From: Microcebus murinus
Taxonomy: Eukaryota; Chordata; Mammalia; Primates; Cheirogaleidae
Reading direction: 5' to 3'
Assembly (NCBI RefSeq): GCF_040939455.1
Contig: NC_134108.1
Span: 38,422,501 to 38,486,500, forward strand
Length of the DNA: 64,000 nt
Shown: positions 12,380-23,010 of the stretch, in pieces
Numbering within the stretch: position 1 is the stretch's first letter
Layout of the letters: every line of letters begins with the position of its first letter
Program-made: the position numbers and the translations under genes
The notes under the pieces: model-generated
What the model saw: only the letters and a program-made list of their open reading frames with translations
Databases searched by the model: none
Told to the model about the DNA's origin: nothing

Positions 12380-14104
12380 ACCGCTCCTCATGTGTTTTTG
12401 AGTTTCACTCCAATATAAAATAAATCAAATTCAAGATTTACATTTGTAAAGAAAAATAGTCAATTCTAGATCACAGAAGAAATATGTTGGTTAAGTCTAT
12501 TGCCAAATAGTGGAAAATGGATAAAAAATAAGAACAAAGAAAAAATATAAATGAACAGAATCACGGAATAATGATAGCTTATAAAATTCTTGAGAATCTG
12601 TTTGTTTTTAAATGCTTCTAAGTAGGTCACATTTCCCTCAATGTCATACAACACAGAAACCAGTTGCCATTTTTCAATCCTGTAATTTTACTTTTAAAGA
12701 TAGATCTGCTTCATATTTTGTATCTTCATATTAATCAGAAAAAATAATTTCTACAGGTCAAGGTAATGAATTTCTTTTCCAATAGCTAAAGTCATCTCAC
12801 TACTCACATATGTAAAGTATTCTGTTGTGGATGGCATATGTTTTTATTCCAAGATATAAAGTTCTATTATATAGTAATAGAAAAATTTTAACATGGGTAT
12901 TCTAAGCACTGAATGTGGCATTAAAGATTGGAAGAGAATTAATCTTCCAAGAAGAGTAGCAGAAACATATTTCCTTGTAATATTTAAAAACCAGGTAAGG
13001 CAGAACATTAGTGTTAAAAGACTATCTGTTATATTCAGAAATATGGAACATAAAACCCAAGATACCTATTTTAGCCTTGACCAAGTTTTACTGCTTAGAA
13101 AAGGAGAAGAAGAACTATATCTCTTAAAATAGTTTTAATATAAAAGTTTGCCTCTTACAGTGGAGCTAGAATATATAAAACCACTTTCTCATTGCATGGG
13201 AATGCATTTCTGATAATGTTCAATAATATATGCGTCTATGATGTAACATTTGCTGGATTAGGTATGTCATTTAAGACTATTGTTTTAAAAATGTACTGAA
13301 TGGAAAATCCAGTAAATGATTTGTCCTAGTTTAAACACACAATGAATTGCCATTCCCCAGTGCTTAGGGTTTTTTTTAAGTCAAATTAAGGCAGGTTGTT
13401 CTATAAATTAAAGTGGTCAATCAAGCTGCTATTTCATGTCGTCTATTGCTTCACAGACTGTAAATGGTTAGGTTTTGGCGTTACAAATAACTAGAATAAA
13501 TTTTGTGCATTGATTTATAATTAAATTGAGGTAGATATTAGAATGATGATCTCAAAGAACTTGTTGTTTGGGTGCAACATCTCAGAATATGGGGTTAAAA
13601 ATGATTATGTGTAATGTGATACTTATAATAGTGAACGATTTTTTTTTACCAGAAGGTGGAACTGTCATTAGCCAATTTCTAGCAGCAGGAAATTATTGTT
13701 TGTGGTTCACACTGTCCAAGTTCTACAATGATGATTGTTTCAGCCAAAAACGGTGATTGTATTTCCTCCACTTTAGACTTTGTAGCCACTGAGTGGACTA
13801 TAAAATACTGGCATAAGACTCAGTATATCTGATAGAATTTCAAAAACAGATGAACTGGCCACCTATAATAAAATTCTGGAAAATAAAAAAAAATTAGAAC
13901 TTAAAAAAAATTCACATAGTTTTAAATATCAATATTCAAGGAGGAACAAAATTTCATTCTATAAGGCTTTTAGCTTATGAAAGTTGAAATATTCTTTTAA
14001 GAATTCTGAGGGATGTCAGCAGAATTAACCAAGATAAGGAAAGCAACACTGTCTTTAGGTATGCACATAAGCCTACAAACCAAAAAACTGTTGCTTATGA
14101 GTTA
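12380..14104. other. unassigned AT-rich DNA
   Basis: No gene or nameable repeat. Open frames at 12466-12654 (-), 12893-13132 (+) and 13568-13756 (+) are below 80 codons with no motif. Confidence 0.45.
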
Positions 14105-14708
14105 TTTTTTTATTTCAGCACATTACAGGGATACAAATGTTTAGGTTACATATATTGCCCTTGCCCCACCTGAGTCAGAGCTTTAAGTGTGTCCATCCCC
14201 CAGACGGTGAGCACCGCACCCATTAGGTGTGAATATACCCATCTCCTCCCCACATCTGCCTGACACCCGATGAATATTATTACTATCTGACCGCTTAAGT
14301 GTTGATCAGTTAAAGCCAATTTGATGGTGAGTACATGTGGTGCTTGTTCTTCCATTCTTGGGATACTTCACTTAGTAGAATGGGCTCCAGCTCTATCCAG
14401 GATAATACAAGATGTGCTAGATCACCATTGTTTTCTGTGGCTGAGTAGAACTCTATGGTATACATATACCACATTTTATGAATCCACTAATGGGCATTTG
14501 GGTTGTTTCCACATCTTTGCAATTGTGAATTTGCTGCTATAAACATTCTAAAGAAGACGTCCTTTTTATAAAATGTCTTTTATTCCTTTGGGTAGATGCC
14601 CAGTAGTGGGATTGCTGGATCAAGTGCTAGTTCTACTTGTAGCTTTTTGAGGTATCTTCATATTACTTTCCACAGAGGTTGTACTAGTTTGCAGTCCCAC
14701 CAGCAGGT
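14105..14708 (-). mobile_element. 5'-truncated L1 3' end (strepsirrhine-type)
   Basis: On the plus strand the left end is a short T-rich tail and 'tttatttcagcacattac', then the 3' UTR complement, then 'cttgggatacttcacttag', 'gtatacatataccacattt', 'gcaattgtgaat', 'gatgcccagtagtgggat' and 'gcagtcccaccagcagg'. These are the complement of the end of L1 ORF2 and its 3' UTR. Only the last ~0.6 kb of the element is present. The matching 3' ends elsewhere in the window define one L1 lineage. Target duplications could not be resolved by eye. Confidence 0.9.
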
Positions 14709-14964
14709 CACAGTTTTTCTTAAGCTGTTTGGTCTGCTGTCTCTAAGAGTTTACTAAGTTTCTTAAACTTTCCACCCTGTCTCCAAATATCTCATTATCA
14801 AAGATGATATTTCCTTTTATTTTGTAGAGAAAATACAAGTTATCAAGTGAGCACTATCTCAGCCTCTTTCCCCTCCACTTATACATACCTATGATGTTAC
14901 CTATCAATCTCCTCTCTCCTATTTTAGAATAATCATATTTTCTTTTCTTTTCAAAGACCTCAGA
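14709..14964. other. unassigned spacer
   Basis: No gene or recognisable repeat is seen between the L1 3' end and the MIR relic. Confidence 0.45.
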
Positions 14965-15135
14965 GACAGTAGAGTACAGCAGTTAAAAGAACAGTCTTTG
15001 GTTCCCAACTGCCTAGCTCTTAATCTTTTCTCCACCAGTTGACCAACTAGTCAACTTCCTTGTATCTCAATCTCTTTCTCTAAAATGATGGTGAAGATAT
15101 GTTACTCATAGGGTTCTGAAGAAAATATTTCCTTC
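14965..15135 (+). repeat. MIR SINE relic
   Basis: The blocks 'agtagagtacagcagttaaa', 'ctgcctagctctt', 'gaccaactagtcaacttcc', 'atctcaatctctttctct', 'aaaatgatg' and 'catagggttctga' follow MIR from its tRNA-like head through the core to the 'tcatagggttgttgtga' region. Confidence 0.65.
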
Positions 15136-15384
15136 ACAGACTTAAGAGGTTATGTCTTCAGAAAAGGCACTAAAAATATACTAATATGAAGTCTCTAATT
15201 GTGCCTTAGAAACATTATGAAAGTCCATTCCCATCCAAAGCCCAGAAAAAGCTTTATAAACAGAAAATTGCTGAATATAATCTATTTTATAACTATAAGG
15301 TAATACACCTTGTATCTGTATACTGTGAAGTGCAAGAATTTTTAAATTAAAAATAAAATAAATCAACAACAAAGGAAAAAAAAG

Positions 15385-15700
15385 TGGCTATTGGGTTTAC
15401 CAGTATGAAGGTCATTGGTGACTTCAACAAGAACATTTTCAGTGATGTAGTGGAAGAAAAACTCCAGAAGAGTGGATTAAAGAGAGAACGTGAAAACATA
15501 ACCTTTTGAGAAGTATTTCTCTAAAGGGAAGAAAGTATATGAAGTGTTTACTAGAGGCATAAATGAGGTAATCAGAGGATTTATTTTTATCAGAAAATAA
15601 CATTTTTACATATTGATGAAAAACTCAAAAGAGGTAGAAAAAGTGATATAGGAGAGAGAAATAAGAATTACCGAAGCAATGTTCTTGTGTCGAGAGAGTA
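15385..15700. repeat. decayed interspersed repeat, family unresolved
   Basis: It contains 'ggctattgggtttaccag' and 'gaaggtcattggtgacttc' followed by 'tctctaaagggaagaaag'. This resembles the stretch at 5485-5830 and a mammalian repeat type I recall without a name. Judged by eye only. Confidence 0.35.
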
Positions 15701-15937
15701 GATGAGATTAGAAGGCAAGTGGGAACTCTGGCCTTTTAAATAATACTTTTTAAAGTTAATTTCAATAGATTTAGGGGTTACAAATAATTTTTTTTAATTT
15801 TGCTCTTCTTTTTAATATTCTTTGTAGAAAGAACTAGTAAGACTTCCAAAAACTCCTCTAATTTCAACATAGTATTGGGCATAAATGCTATTCTGAGATT
15901 TCTAGAAAAAATGTACTGTTTTATGAAAGTATCAGTG

Positions 15938-18085
15938 GCTTCTTTTTTTTTTATTTCAAAATATTAAGAAGATACAAATGTTTTTGGTTACATAGACCGC
16001 TATTGTAATGCTTGAGTCATGCCTATGAATGTACCCATCACCCAAATAGTGTTCATTATGCCTGTTGGGTAGGTTTTTGTCCCTTCCTTCCTTCCTCCTT
16101 TCCACTGCTTGATTTCCACTGAGTTTTACTTCCCTTTGTGCACATGTATGCTCATTGGTTAGTTCCAATTTAACAGTGGGTACAAGTGGTGTTTGTTTTT
16201 CCATTCTTTAGATACTTCACTTAGGAGAATGGTCTCCAGTTCCATCCAAATTGTTGCAAAAGGCCTTAATTCATCCTTCTTTATGTGTATACATATACCA
16301 CATTTTATTAATCCACTCATGAATTGATGGGCACTTGGGTTAATTCCACATTTTTGCAATTGTGAATTGTATTGCAATAAACATTTGAGTGCAGGTGTCT
16401 TCTTGATAAAAAAAAAAAAAAAAAAAAGAACTTTTTTTTCTTTGGTTAGATCCCCAGCAGTGGAATTACTGGATTGAATGGTAGGTCTACTTTTAGTTCT
16501 TTGAGGAATTTCCAAATATTTTCCATAGAGGTTGTACTAATTTGCAGTCCCACCAACAGTGCATATGTGTTCCTTTCTGCATCCACTCCAGTATTTACTG
16601 TTTTTGCACTTTTTAATGAAAGCCATTCAAACAGGGGTAAGGTGATATCTCATTGTGGTTTTAATTTGCATTTTCATGGTGATTAGTGACATTGAGTATT
16701 TTTTCATATGCTTATTGGCCATTTGTCTATCTTCTTTTGAAAAGCTTCTGTTCATGCCTTTTGTCCACTTTTTAATGGGCTTATTTATTTTTTTCTTGCT
16801 GATCTGCTTGAGTTCATGTAGACTCTGGATAATAGCTCTTTATCAGATGTATAGTTTGCAAATATTTTCTCCCATTCTGTGGGTTGTATTTTTGCTCTGT
16901 TGATTATTTCCTTAGCTGTGCAGAAGCTTTTTTTTTAGTTTATTCAAACCCCATTTATTTAGTTTTATTGTTGCTGTAATTGCCATTGGGGTATTAGTCA
17001 TCAATTCTTTGCCTAGGCCAATCTAGAAGAGTTTTTCCTATATTTTCTTTTAGAAGTCTTATGGTTTCATGCCTTACATTTAAGACTTTTATCTATCTTA
17101 AATTAATTTTGTTGTTGTTGTTGTTGTTGTTTGAGACAGACTCTCACTCTGTTGCCTGGGCTAGAGTGCCATGGCGTCAGCCTAGCTCACAGCTACCTCA
17201 AACGCCTGGGCTCAGGCAATCCTCCTGCCTCAGCCTCCCAAAATAGCTGGGACTACAGGCATGTGCCACCATGCCTGGCTAATTTTTCTATTTTTTAGTA
17301 GAGACGGGGTCTCGCTCTTGCTCAGGCTGGTCTCCAACTCCTGAGGTCAAATGATCTGCCCGCCTCTGCGTCCCAGAGTGCTAGGATTACAGGCCTGAGC
17401 CACCACGCCCAGCTGTTGAATTAATTTTTGTGAGTGGTTAGAGATAGGGGTCCTGTTTCATTCTTCTGCATGTGGCTATCCAATTTTCCCAGCAACATTT
17501 ATTGAATAGGGGTTCTTTTCCCCAGTGTATATTATTGTCTGTTTTGTCAATGATCAGTTGGTTTTAGGTAGATGATTTTATATCTGGGTCCTCTATCTAT
17601 GTCTCTATTTTAGTACCAATACCATGCAGTTTGGTTACTATAGCCTTGTATTAATATTAATAGAATAGTTTGAAGTCTGGTAATGTGATGCTTCCAGATT
17701 TATTGTTTTTTGCTTAAGTGTGCTTTGGTTATTTGGGGTCTTTTATGATTCTATATGAAACTTACGATTGTTTTATATAATTCTGCAAAAAATGATGGTG
17801 GTATTTTAACAGTAATTTCATTCAATCTGTATATCACTTTGGACACTATGGAAATTTTAACAATATTGATTCTTTCAATCCCTGAGTATGGGGTGTTTTT
17901 CTTTTTGTTTATGTCATCTATGATTTCTTTTATCAGTGTTTGTACTTCTTCTTGTAGAGGTCTTTCACCTCCTTGATTAAATATATCCCTAGTTATTTTA
18001 ATTTTTTTGGAGCTATTATAAATGGTATTGAGTTATTGATTTGATTCCCAGCTTGACTATTATTAGTATTTAGAAATGCTAAATG
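15938..18085 (-). mobile_element. L1 3' portion, minus strand, split by an Alu
   Basis: The plus strand carries the complement of an L1 from its 3' UTR (T-rich tail near 15941) through the C-terminal half of ORF2: 'atacatataccacatttta', 'gcaattgtgaattg', 'ttgcagtcccaccaacagtg', 'ctctttatcagatgtatag', 'accatgcagtttggttac'. The coding part has stops and frame breaks throughout; the open frames at 16474-16686, 16655-16903 and 17755-17976 are antisense to it. The 3' UTR differs from the copy at 46685-47030, so it is an older subfamily. It contains an A20 run at 16408-16427 and is interrupted by the Alu at 17111-17414. Confidence 0.9.
17111..17414 (-). mobile_element. Alu SINE, antisense, inside the L1
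   Basis: It begins with a (GTT)n tail (complement of an AAC-rich A tail), then 'gagacagactctcactctg', right and left arms joined by 'taatttttctattttttag', the 'tcttgctcaggctggtctc' left-arm block typical of lemur Alus, and ends 'accacgcccagc'. It lacks the extra 'ggccaatt' block of the Alus at 26841 and 60953. The flanks 17098-17110 (ttaaattaatttt) and 17416-17428 (ttgaattaatttt) are a 13-bp target duplication with one mismatch. Confidence 0.92.
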
Positions 18086-18603
18086 CATGCATTTTGGAGC
18101 AAAGATAAACAGAGAATTCACCTGTAGAGGGAAGACAGAGTAGGTGGGACAAGACTCAAGTACATTCTGGTGGTGGCTTGTGGATGTTTTTTTCCAATGT
18201 TCTCAATCATTGGCTGAGAGTGAGATGTTATATAACGCTACGTTGAATTATAATCATGCACCCCATAATAGCATTTTGGTCAATGATGGACTGCATATAG
18301 GATGTTGGTTCCATAAGTTTATAATAGAGCTGAAAAGTTCCTATTGACTAGTGATATCATAGCCATCACAATCTTGTAGCACAATGTATTACTTATGTGT
18401 TTGAGGTGATGCTGGTGTAAACAAACCTACTGCACCACTTGTCACATTAGATTATAGCACATAAAATTATGTACAGTACATAAGATTTGATAATGATAGT
18501 AAATGACTATGTTACTGGTTTGTATATATACTATACTATACTTTTTATCATTATTTTACAATGTACTTCCACTTACAAAAAAAGTTAACTGTAAAATAGA
18601 CAC

Positions 18604-18756
18604 AGGCCAGGTCCTTCAGGAGGCATTCTAGAAGGCATTTTTATCATAGGAGCTGACAACTCCATGCATGTTATTGTTCCAGAAGACCTCCTAGTGGAAC
18701 AAGATATGAAAGTGAAAGACAGTGGTATTGATATTAATAATGCTGACCCAGTATAG
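18604..18756 (+). pseudogene. Tigger transposase C-terminal remnant
   Basis: Fifty codons run open to a TAG at 18754-18756. The reading starts with R-P-G-P-S-G-G-I, continues through a hydrophobic I-I-G block and ends in an acidic, D-rich tail (D-S-G-I-D ... D-P-V). This suits the C-terminus of a pogo/Tigger-type transposase; the DNA-binding and DDE catalytic parts are absent. It lies inside the internally deleted transposon and is not expected to be expressed. Confidence 0.5.
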
Positions 18757-18958
18757 GTCTATGCTAATGAATGTGTTTGTGTCTTAGTTTTTAACAAAAC
18801 ATTTAAAAAGTTAAAAAAATTAAAATAGGAAAAAGCTTATAGAACAAGGATATAAAGAAAGAAAATATTCTTGGGCAGTTGGAGAACGTATTTGTGCTTT
18901 AAGCTAAGTGTTATTACAAAAGAGTCAAAAAGTTAAAAAGATTAAAAGTTTACAAAAA

Positions 18959-19254
18959 GCCCAAGGATGATGGTTCACACCTGTAATCCTAGCTCTCTGG
19001 GAAGCCGACGTGGAAGGATCGCTTGATGTTAGGAGTTAAAGACCAGCCTGAGCAAGAGTGAGACCCCATCTCTACAAAAATAGAAATATTAGCAGGCATG
19101 GTGGTGCATGCCTGCAGTCCCACCTATTCAGGAGGCTGAGGCAGGAGGATTGCCCAGGAGTTTGAGATTGCTGCGAGCTATGAGAACACCGCTGCACTCT
19201 AGCTGGGGTGACAGAGTAAGACTCTGTCTCAAAAAAAAAAAAAAAGGGGGGGGG
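18959..19254 (+). mobile_element. Alu SINE inside the Tigger element
   Basis: It starts 'gcccaaggatgatggttcac' (decayed ggccgggcgcggtggctcac), carries the lemur-type 'cctgagcaagagtgagacc' left-arm block, the A-rich linker and a right arm with 'ggaggctgaggcaggagg', and ends in A15 (19231-19245) followed directly by G9 (19246-19254). The left arm is well diverged, so this is an old copy. Confidence 0.9.
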
Positions 19255-19772
19255 AGAAAAAATGGTTTTATAGTAAAAAAGTTACAATAAGGTAAGATTT
19301 ATTTATTATTGAAGAAAAAAAATTAAAAATAAATTTAATGTAGCCTAAATGTACAGTGTTTATAAAGTCTACAGTAGTATACAGTAAAGTCATAAGCCTT
19401 AATATTCACTCACCACTCACTTGCTGATACACTCAGAGCAGCTTCTAGTCCTGAAAGTTCCATTTATAAGTGCCCTTTAAATATGTACCATATTTTATAC
19501 CATATTTTTACTGTATTTTTTAAATCTTTAGATATGTTTAGATACACAAATACTTATCATTGTATTACAATTATCTACAATATTCAGTCCAGTAACATAA
19601 TGTACAGGTTTGTAGCCTAGGAGCAATAGGTTATACCGTACAGCCTAGTTATGTAGTAGATTGTACCATCTAGGTTTGTGTAAGTTCACTCTATGGCATT
19701 CACACAGGATGGAATCACATAACGATGCATTTCCCAGAACATATCCTTGTTGTGAAGTGATGCATAACTGTA

Positions 19773-21589
19773 CACAACATCCATATTAGGTAGGCAATCC
19801 TTAAGTATCTTGAATTGGAGCCTTGCTCAATATAAAATTTTAAATTAAGGATTAGAATATGGCATAAACTGAGAACACAAGCTTTTGGAAATTGTAGCTG
19901 ACTCACATCATGGCTGCTAAACGGTTGCACTTTTGTTGCTATAATAAAAATGTATGCTTATTCATGGAACGAACTGCTATTTTTCTTGAGGTCTTTTTTC
20001 TTTAGAAACGAAGAGATGGCAATAATCACTATCAACCTTATCTTTGAAAACCAGGGACAGGAATAAATATGATATTCTTATGTGAGGGTTAAAAGCATCA
20101 TAAGATGAATGAGTAATTTCTATTTTATGGCAGAATAATTAACTTTTTCAGTGACATGGGTCGGTGGGAGAAAGAATAAAATGCACATTTGTGTGCTAAA
20201 ATCCTGAATTCCAACCAACTGATAACATTTCTTGTCAAAGTATTATAGCAGCTCCGATTGCTTTTAGAATGTTTAAATAAAATCTTAACAAAAATAAAGA
20301 AAATGAGATTTTTCCTTTCACTACACTTTGTGGCAAAAGACAAAGGTCTATATTTTATCCTTTTGTTAGCAGGTACCAAAAGAATTTACAATGTGGGATC
20401 TATCCAAGAGGAATATTCCCCAAGGTTGCTGAAAAAAAAAGAAATTTAAAAATATTGTACATTTAAGCTGCATTTAGAATGTTCTGCAAGCTTAAAAGGA
20501 TGTTTGGAGTTAGGTTTTAAAAACAGTGGGATTTAGTGTAATAGGTTTGGCAACAAAATCAGTGCAGTTCATGCAACTGATGAATTGATGCAGACCAAGC
20601 TGACTAACACGTACCATGTGTTTGCTTTGGCAGAGAATTTGGAAAAATATTTTAGAGAAAAAAATGATATTATTCAACAGATTTCACTTTTGTTGTTGTT
20701 TTGTGGGTTTTTTTTTTAAATTCTAATCACACTTGCAAAGGTAGAGTTCACATATTCTCATTGATTGGAACCATATTTGGCTCTTTCATACAAAAAACGA
20801 GATAGAGAATAGTTTTACTTATTTCATATATTTAACTTAATTACTCATTTCTCAGAAATAGATATATGACTAGTCACTTCCCAATTGATACCATGATTAT
20901 AAATTTATTCTGTCTAAAAGCAATATTATAAAATGCCCTTTATTAACATTTCTAATATAATCATGGCATATAGAATCTTCTATTTAAACTTTGGTGGCCA
21001 AGAACAGCTCTACCATTTGCAGTAACGACTAAGTATGCTATTCTAAAACTTTGTTGTTTATATGTAAATTCATAGATTTGATTTTTCATTCTGATGTAAT
21101 GTTAAAGCTTGTTTTTTGTATGTAAGTAGACTATTGGGATATTGCTACAAGAATTCAAAAGAGTTTCGAGGTCTATTAAAGTCTTAGAATTATCACTGTT
21201 TACTGAAACCCAGACACATTAATGACATGATGAACCCAAGGCTGGAAAGAAGTCTGATTCCATTTTATGGGGTTGAAATTTGCTTCATACGCTATTCTGA
21301 CCATTGTAAGATAGAAATGTTGTATATACTCCTAAATGGGCTGCAGGAGCTAGAAACAATATTTTCTTCTATGTATTACCTTGACTCTCTGTATCATGTT
21401 GCTCAACCATGAAGTTCAGGAGATAATGGGATGTTTTCCTCAATGAAGAATGAAAAGTTCTTAAAGCTGAAGGTAGTTCAGTACAACATACATAAATGTG
21501 GTGTTATTACACAGAAAAGAGTTGCAAATTGATGACACAGACAACTGATTTTCTAAAGTAAGCATAGAAATTATTTGAAGAGAACTCCA
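19773..21589. other. unassigned AT-rich DNA
   Basis: No gene or nameable repeat. Open frames at 19715-19930, 20125-20379, 20258-20449 and 21227-21412 have no motif. Confidence 0.45.
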
Positions 21590-21845
21590 CCTCTTTTATT
21601 CTGGACAACTACTGTGAGACTTAGTTACATTTGTATAAAAATGAGGACACTAATACCTACCTAATTTCCAGGGTTGTTATAAAGATAAAATAAACTGTGC
21701 TGTCTGTTGTGCTTGGTACGTGAGGTCCTTCCTTCCCTCTCTCTAGACTGAACTCTTAATAGTAGGATTTTTAGAATTTTTAAAATAATTTTTAAAATAA
21801 TGAGGACATATTATATCCTTAATAATAAATATTCAATGGATTGAA
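21590..21845 (+). repeat. MIR relic followed by possible L2/MIR end
   Basis: 'gagacttagttac', 'aaaatgaggacactaatacc', minus one base, and 'agggttgttataaagat' follow the MIR 3' half (aaatggggataataatacc, gggttgttgtgagg). The end near 21820-21845 ('aataaatattcaatgg') resembles an L2 or MIR terminus. Confidence 0.55.
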
Positions 21846-22214
21846 CTCCCCACTCTACTTATCAGTGTGACATACACATTAATTTTGTCTTTGAGTGTCA
21901 GGAAGAGCTATAAAGTGAAACTCACCAGTTTTCTTTCTATTTATTATTTGACTTTTTAGAATACTGTTGGTGTTAACATTCCCTAAGGTAGAAGAAAGAA
22001 CTAAGTAATAGCCAGTGACTTCATAGAAATAAAAAGTGTTGAGTGTGAGTTGAAGATGGTGATGCAGTCACCCCTAGTGAAGAGATTGGTCAGGGTTGGA
22101 TGGAAAGGTTAAGTGCAGTTGTCAGTGTATCTTCATAGGTGTTGAGAGAATATTCAAGAGAGGGAAACCACAACTGCCTGACAATGGGAAAGATACATTG
22201 TATGTACTCCACGC

Positions 22215-22365
22215 AACTTTCTGAGATTGGTTTTATTATTTCTATTTTATTAATAAGAAAACAGAGGATCAGAGTTTTAAGCCCAAGACCATATAGCTAG
22301 CACATAAAGAAACTGGAATTCACACCAGGATGATCTGCCTTTGAAAGGTATACCTTTATTCTAGA
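22215..22365 (-). repeat. MIR SINE relic, antisense
   Basis: The plus strand shows the complement of MIR: 'tattttattaataagaaaac', 'agaggatcagag', 'ccatatagctagcaca' and 'ggaattcacaccagg', matching 'ccattttacagatgaggaa', 'cacacagctagtaag' and 'gattcgaacccagg'. Confidence 0.65.
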
Positions 22366-22439
22366 GCTTTGTCATAGTAGTGGAAAAGGAGAACTAATTT
22401 CTTTTTTTTAGGTCATAAATATATGCCATATATTCTCAA

Positions 22440-22618
22440 GAGGCATTCTCTCACTTAATTTTCAGAACAACACAACTAGAAAGGCATTATCTTTCTCATT
22501 TTATATGGGAAGAAACTTACACTCAGAGATTAAGTAGCCTTCCAAGGACACATAGCTACTAACTGAGCAATTAGTGATTCAAATCCAATTTGCTCAGTTC
22601 CAAACTCATGCTGTTTCT
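22440..22618 (-). repeat. MIR SINE relic, antisense
   Basis: The complement order is clear: 'cattatctttctcatttta', 'ctcagagattaagtagcc', 'acatagctactaactgagc', 'attcaaatccaat' and 'ctcatgctgtttctaac'. It sits 75 bp from another antisense MIR (22215-22365); the pair are separate insertions or an internal duplication. Confidence 0.7.
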
Positions 22619-22839
22619 AACACAACATACTGCCAAAAGGTACAGGAGCAGCAACAGCGAGAGGTAAGTATTTGGGCATAAAGATTTGGGGCACATGATA
22701 GAGGAGGAGCGAAGAGCATATAAGAGCATATAAGAGCCGGATGAGAATCCAAGATTGAGCTTTGTTGTGTGGGACGCAGGGGGCTTGGCATATTTCATCT
22801 TCTTCCAGTCTCTGACTTCTACTGCATTGCAGAACTACT

Positions 22840-23010
22840 TTCTTATTTCTTAAACTTTCCATGTTATTCCCAGTTTCTGTACCTTTTAGCATACATTTTT
22901 CTCTGTCTAGAATATCCATTTGTTCTTCTTTTCCTGGAAAACATCACTTTAACCTTAAAAACACAGTTCAAAATTTATTTCTTTTATAAATTTTTCCATG
23001 ATCCAACCAA
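22840..23010 (+). repeat. L2 LINE relic
   Basis: 'tttctctgtctagaatatcc', 'ttttcctggaaaacatcac', 'acagttcaaaatttatttc' and 'ttccatgatccaacc' follow the L2 3' segment (tgcctggaatgctcttcc, tcctggctaactc, cagctcaaatgtcacc, ccttccctgaccac). A short open frame over it (22769-23047) shows no domain. Confidence 0.5.

Larger units (their letters stand above)
18251..19770 (+). mobile_element. Tigger3/4-like Tc1/mariner DNA transposon, split by an Alu
   Basis: The left end 'taatcatgcaccccataata' and right end 'gtgaagtgatgcataactg' match the inverted termini I recall for Tigger3/4 (family form CAGTCATGC...). A TA dinucleotide sits outside each end (18249-18250 and 19771-19772), as expected for this superfamily. 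Without the Alu the element is ~1.2 kb, so most of the transposase gene is missing (internally deleted form). Blocks such as 'gtttgtagcctaggagcaat' identify the family. Exact subfamily is uncertain. Confidence 0.8.

Noticed and set aside
16159..16515. 118-codon minus-strand frame as an intact L1 ORF2 piece
   Set aside because: It follows L1 sense coding only partly, is interrupted by the A20 run giving a lysine/phenylalanine tract, and is flanked by stops.
22215..22618. Two antisense MIRs as a CRISPR-like or tandem array
   Set aside because: Both follow MIR order and differ in sequence and extent; no regular spacing.
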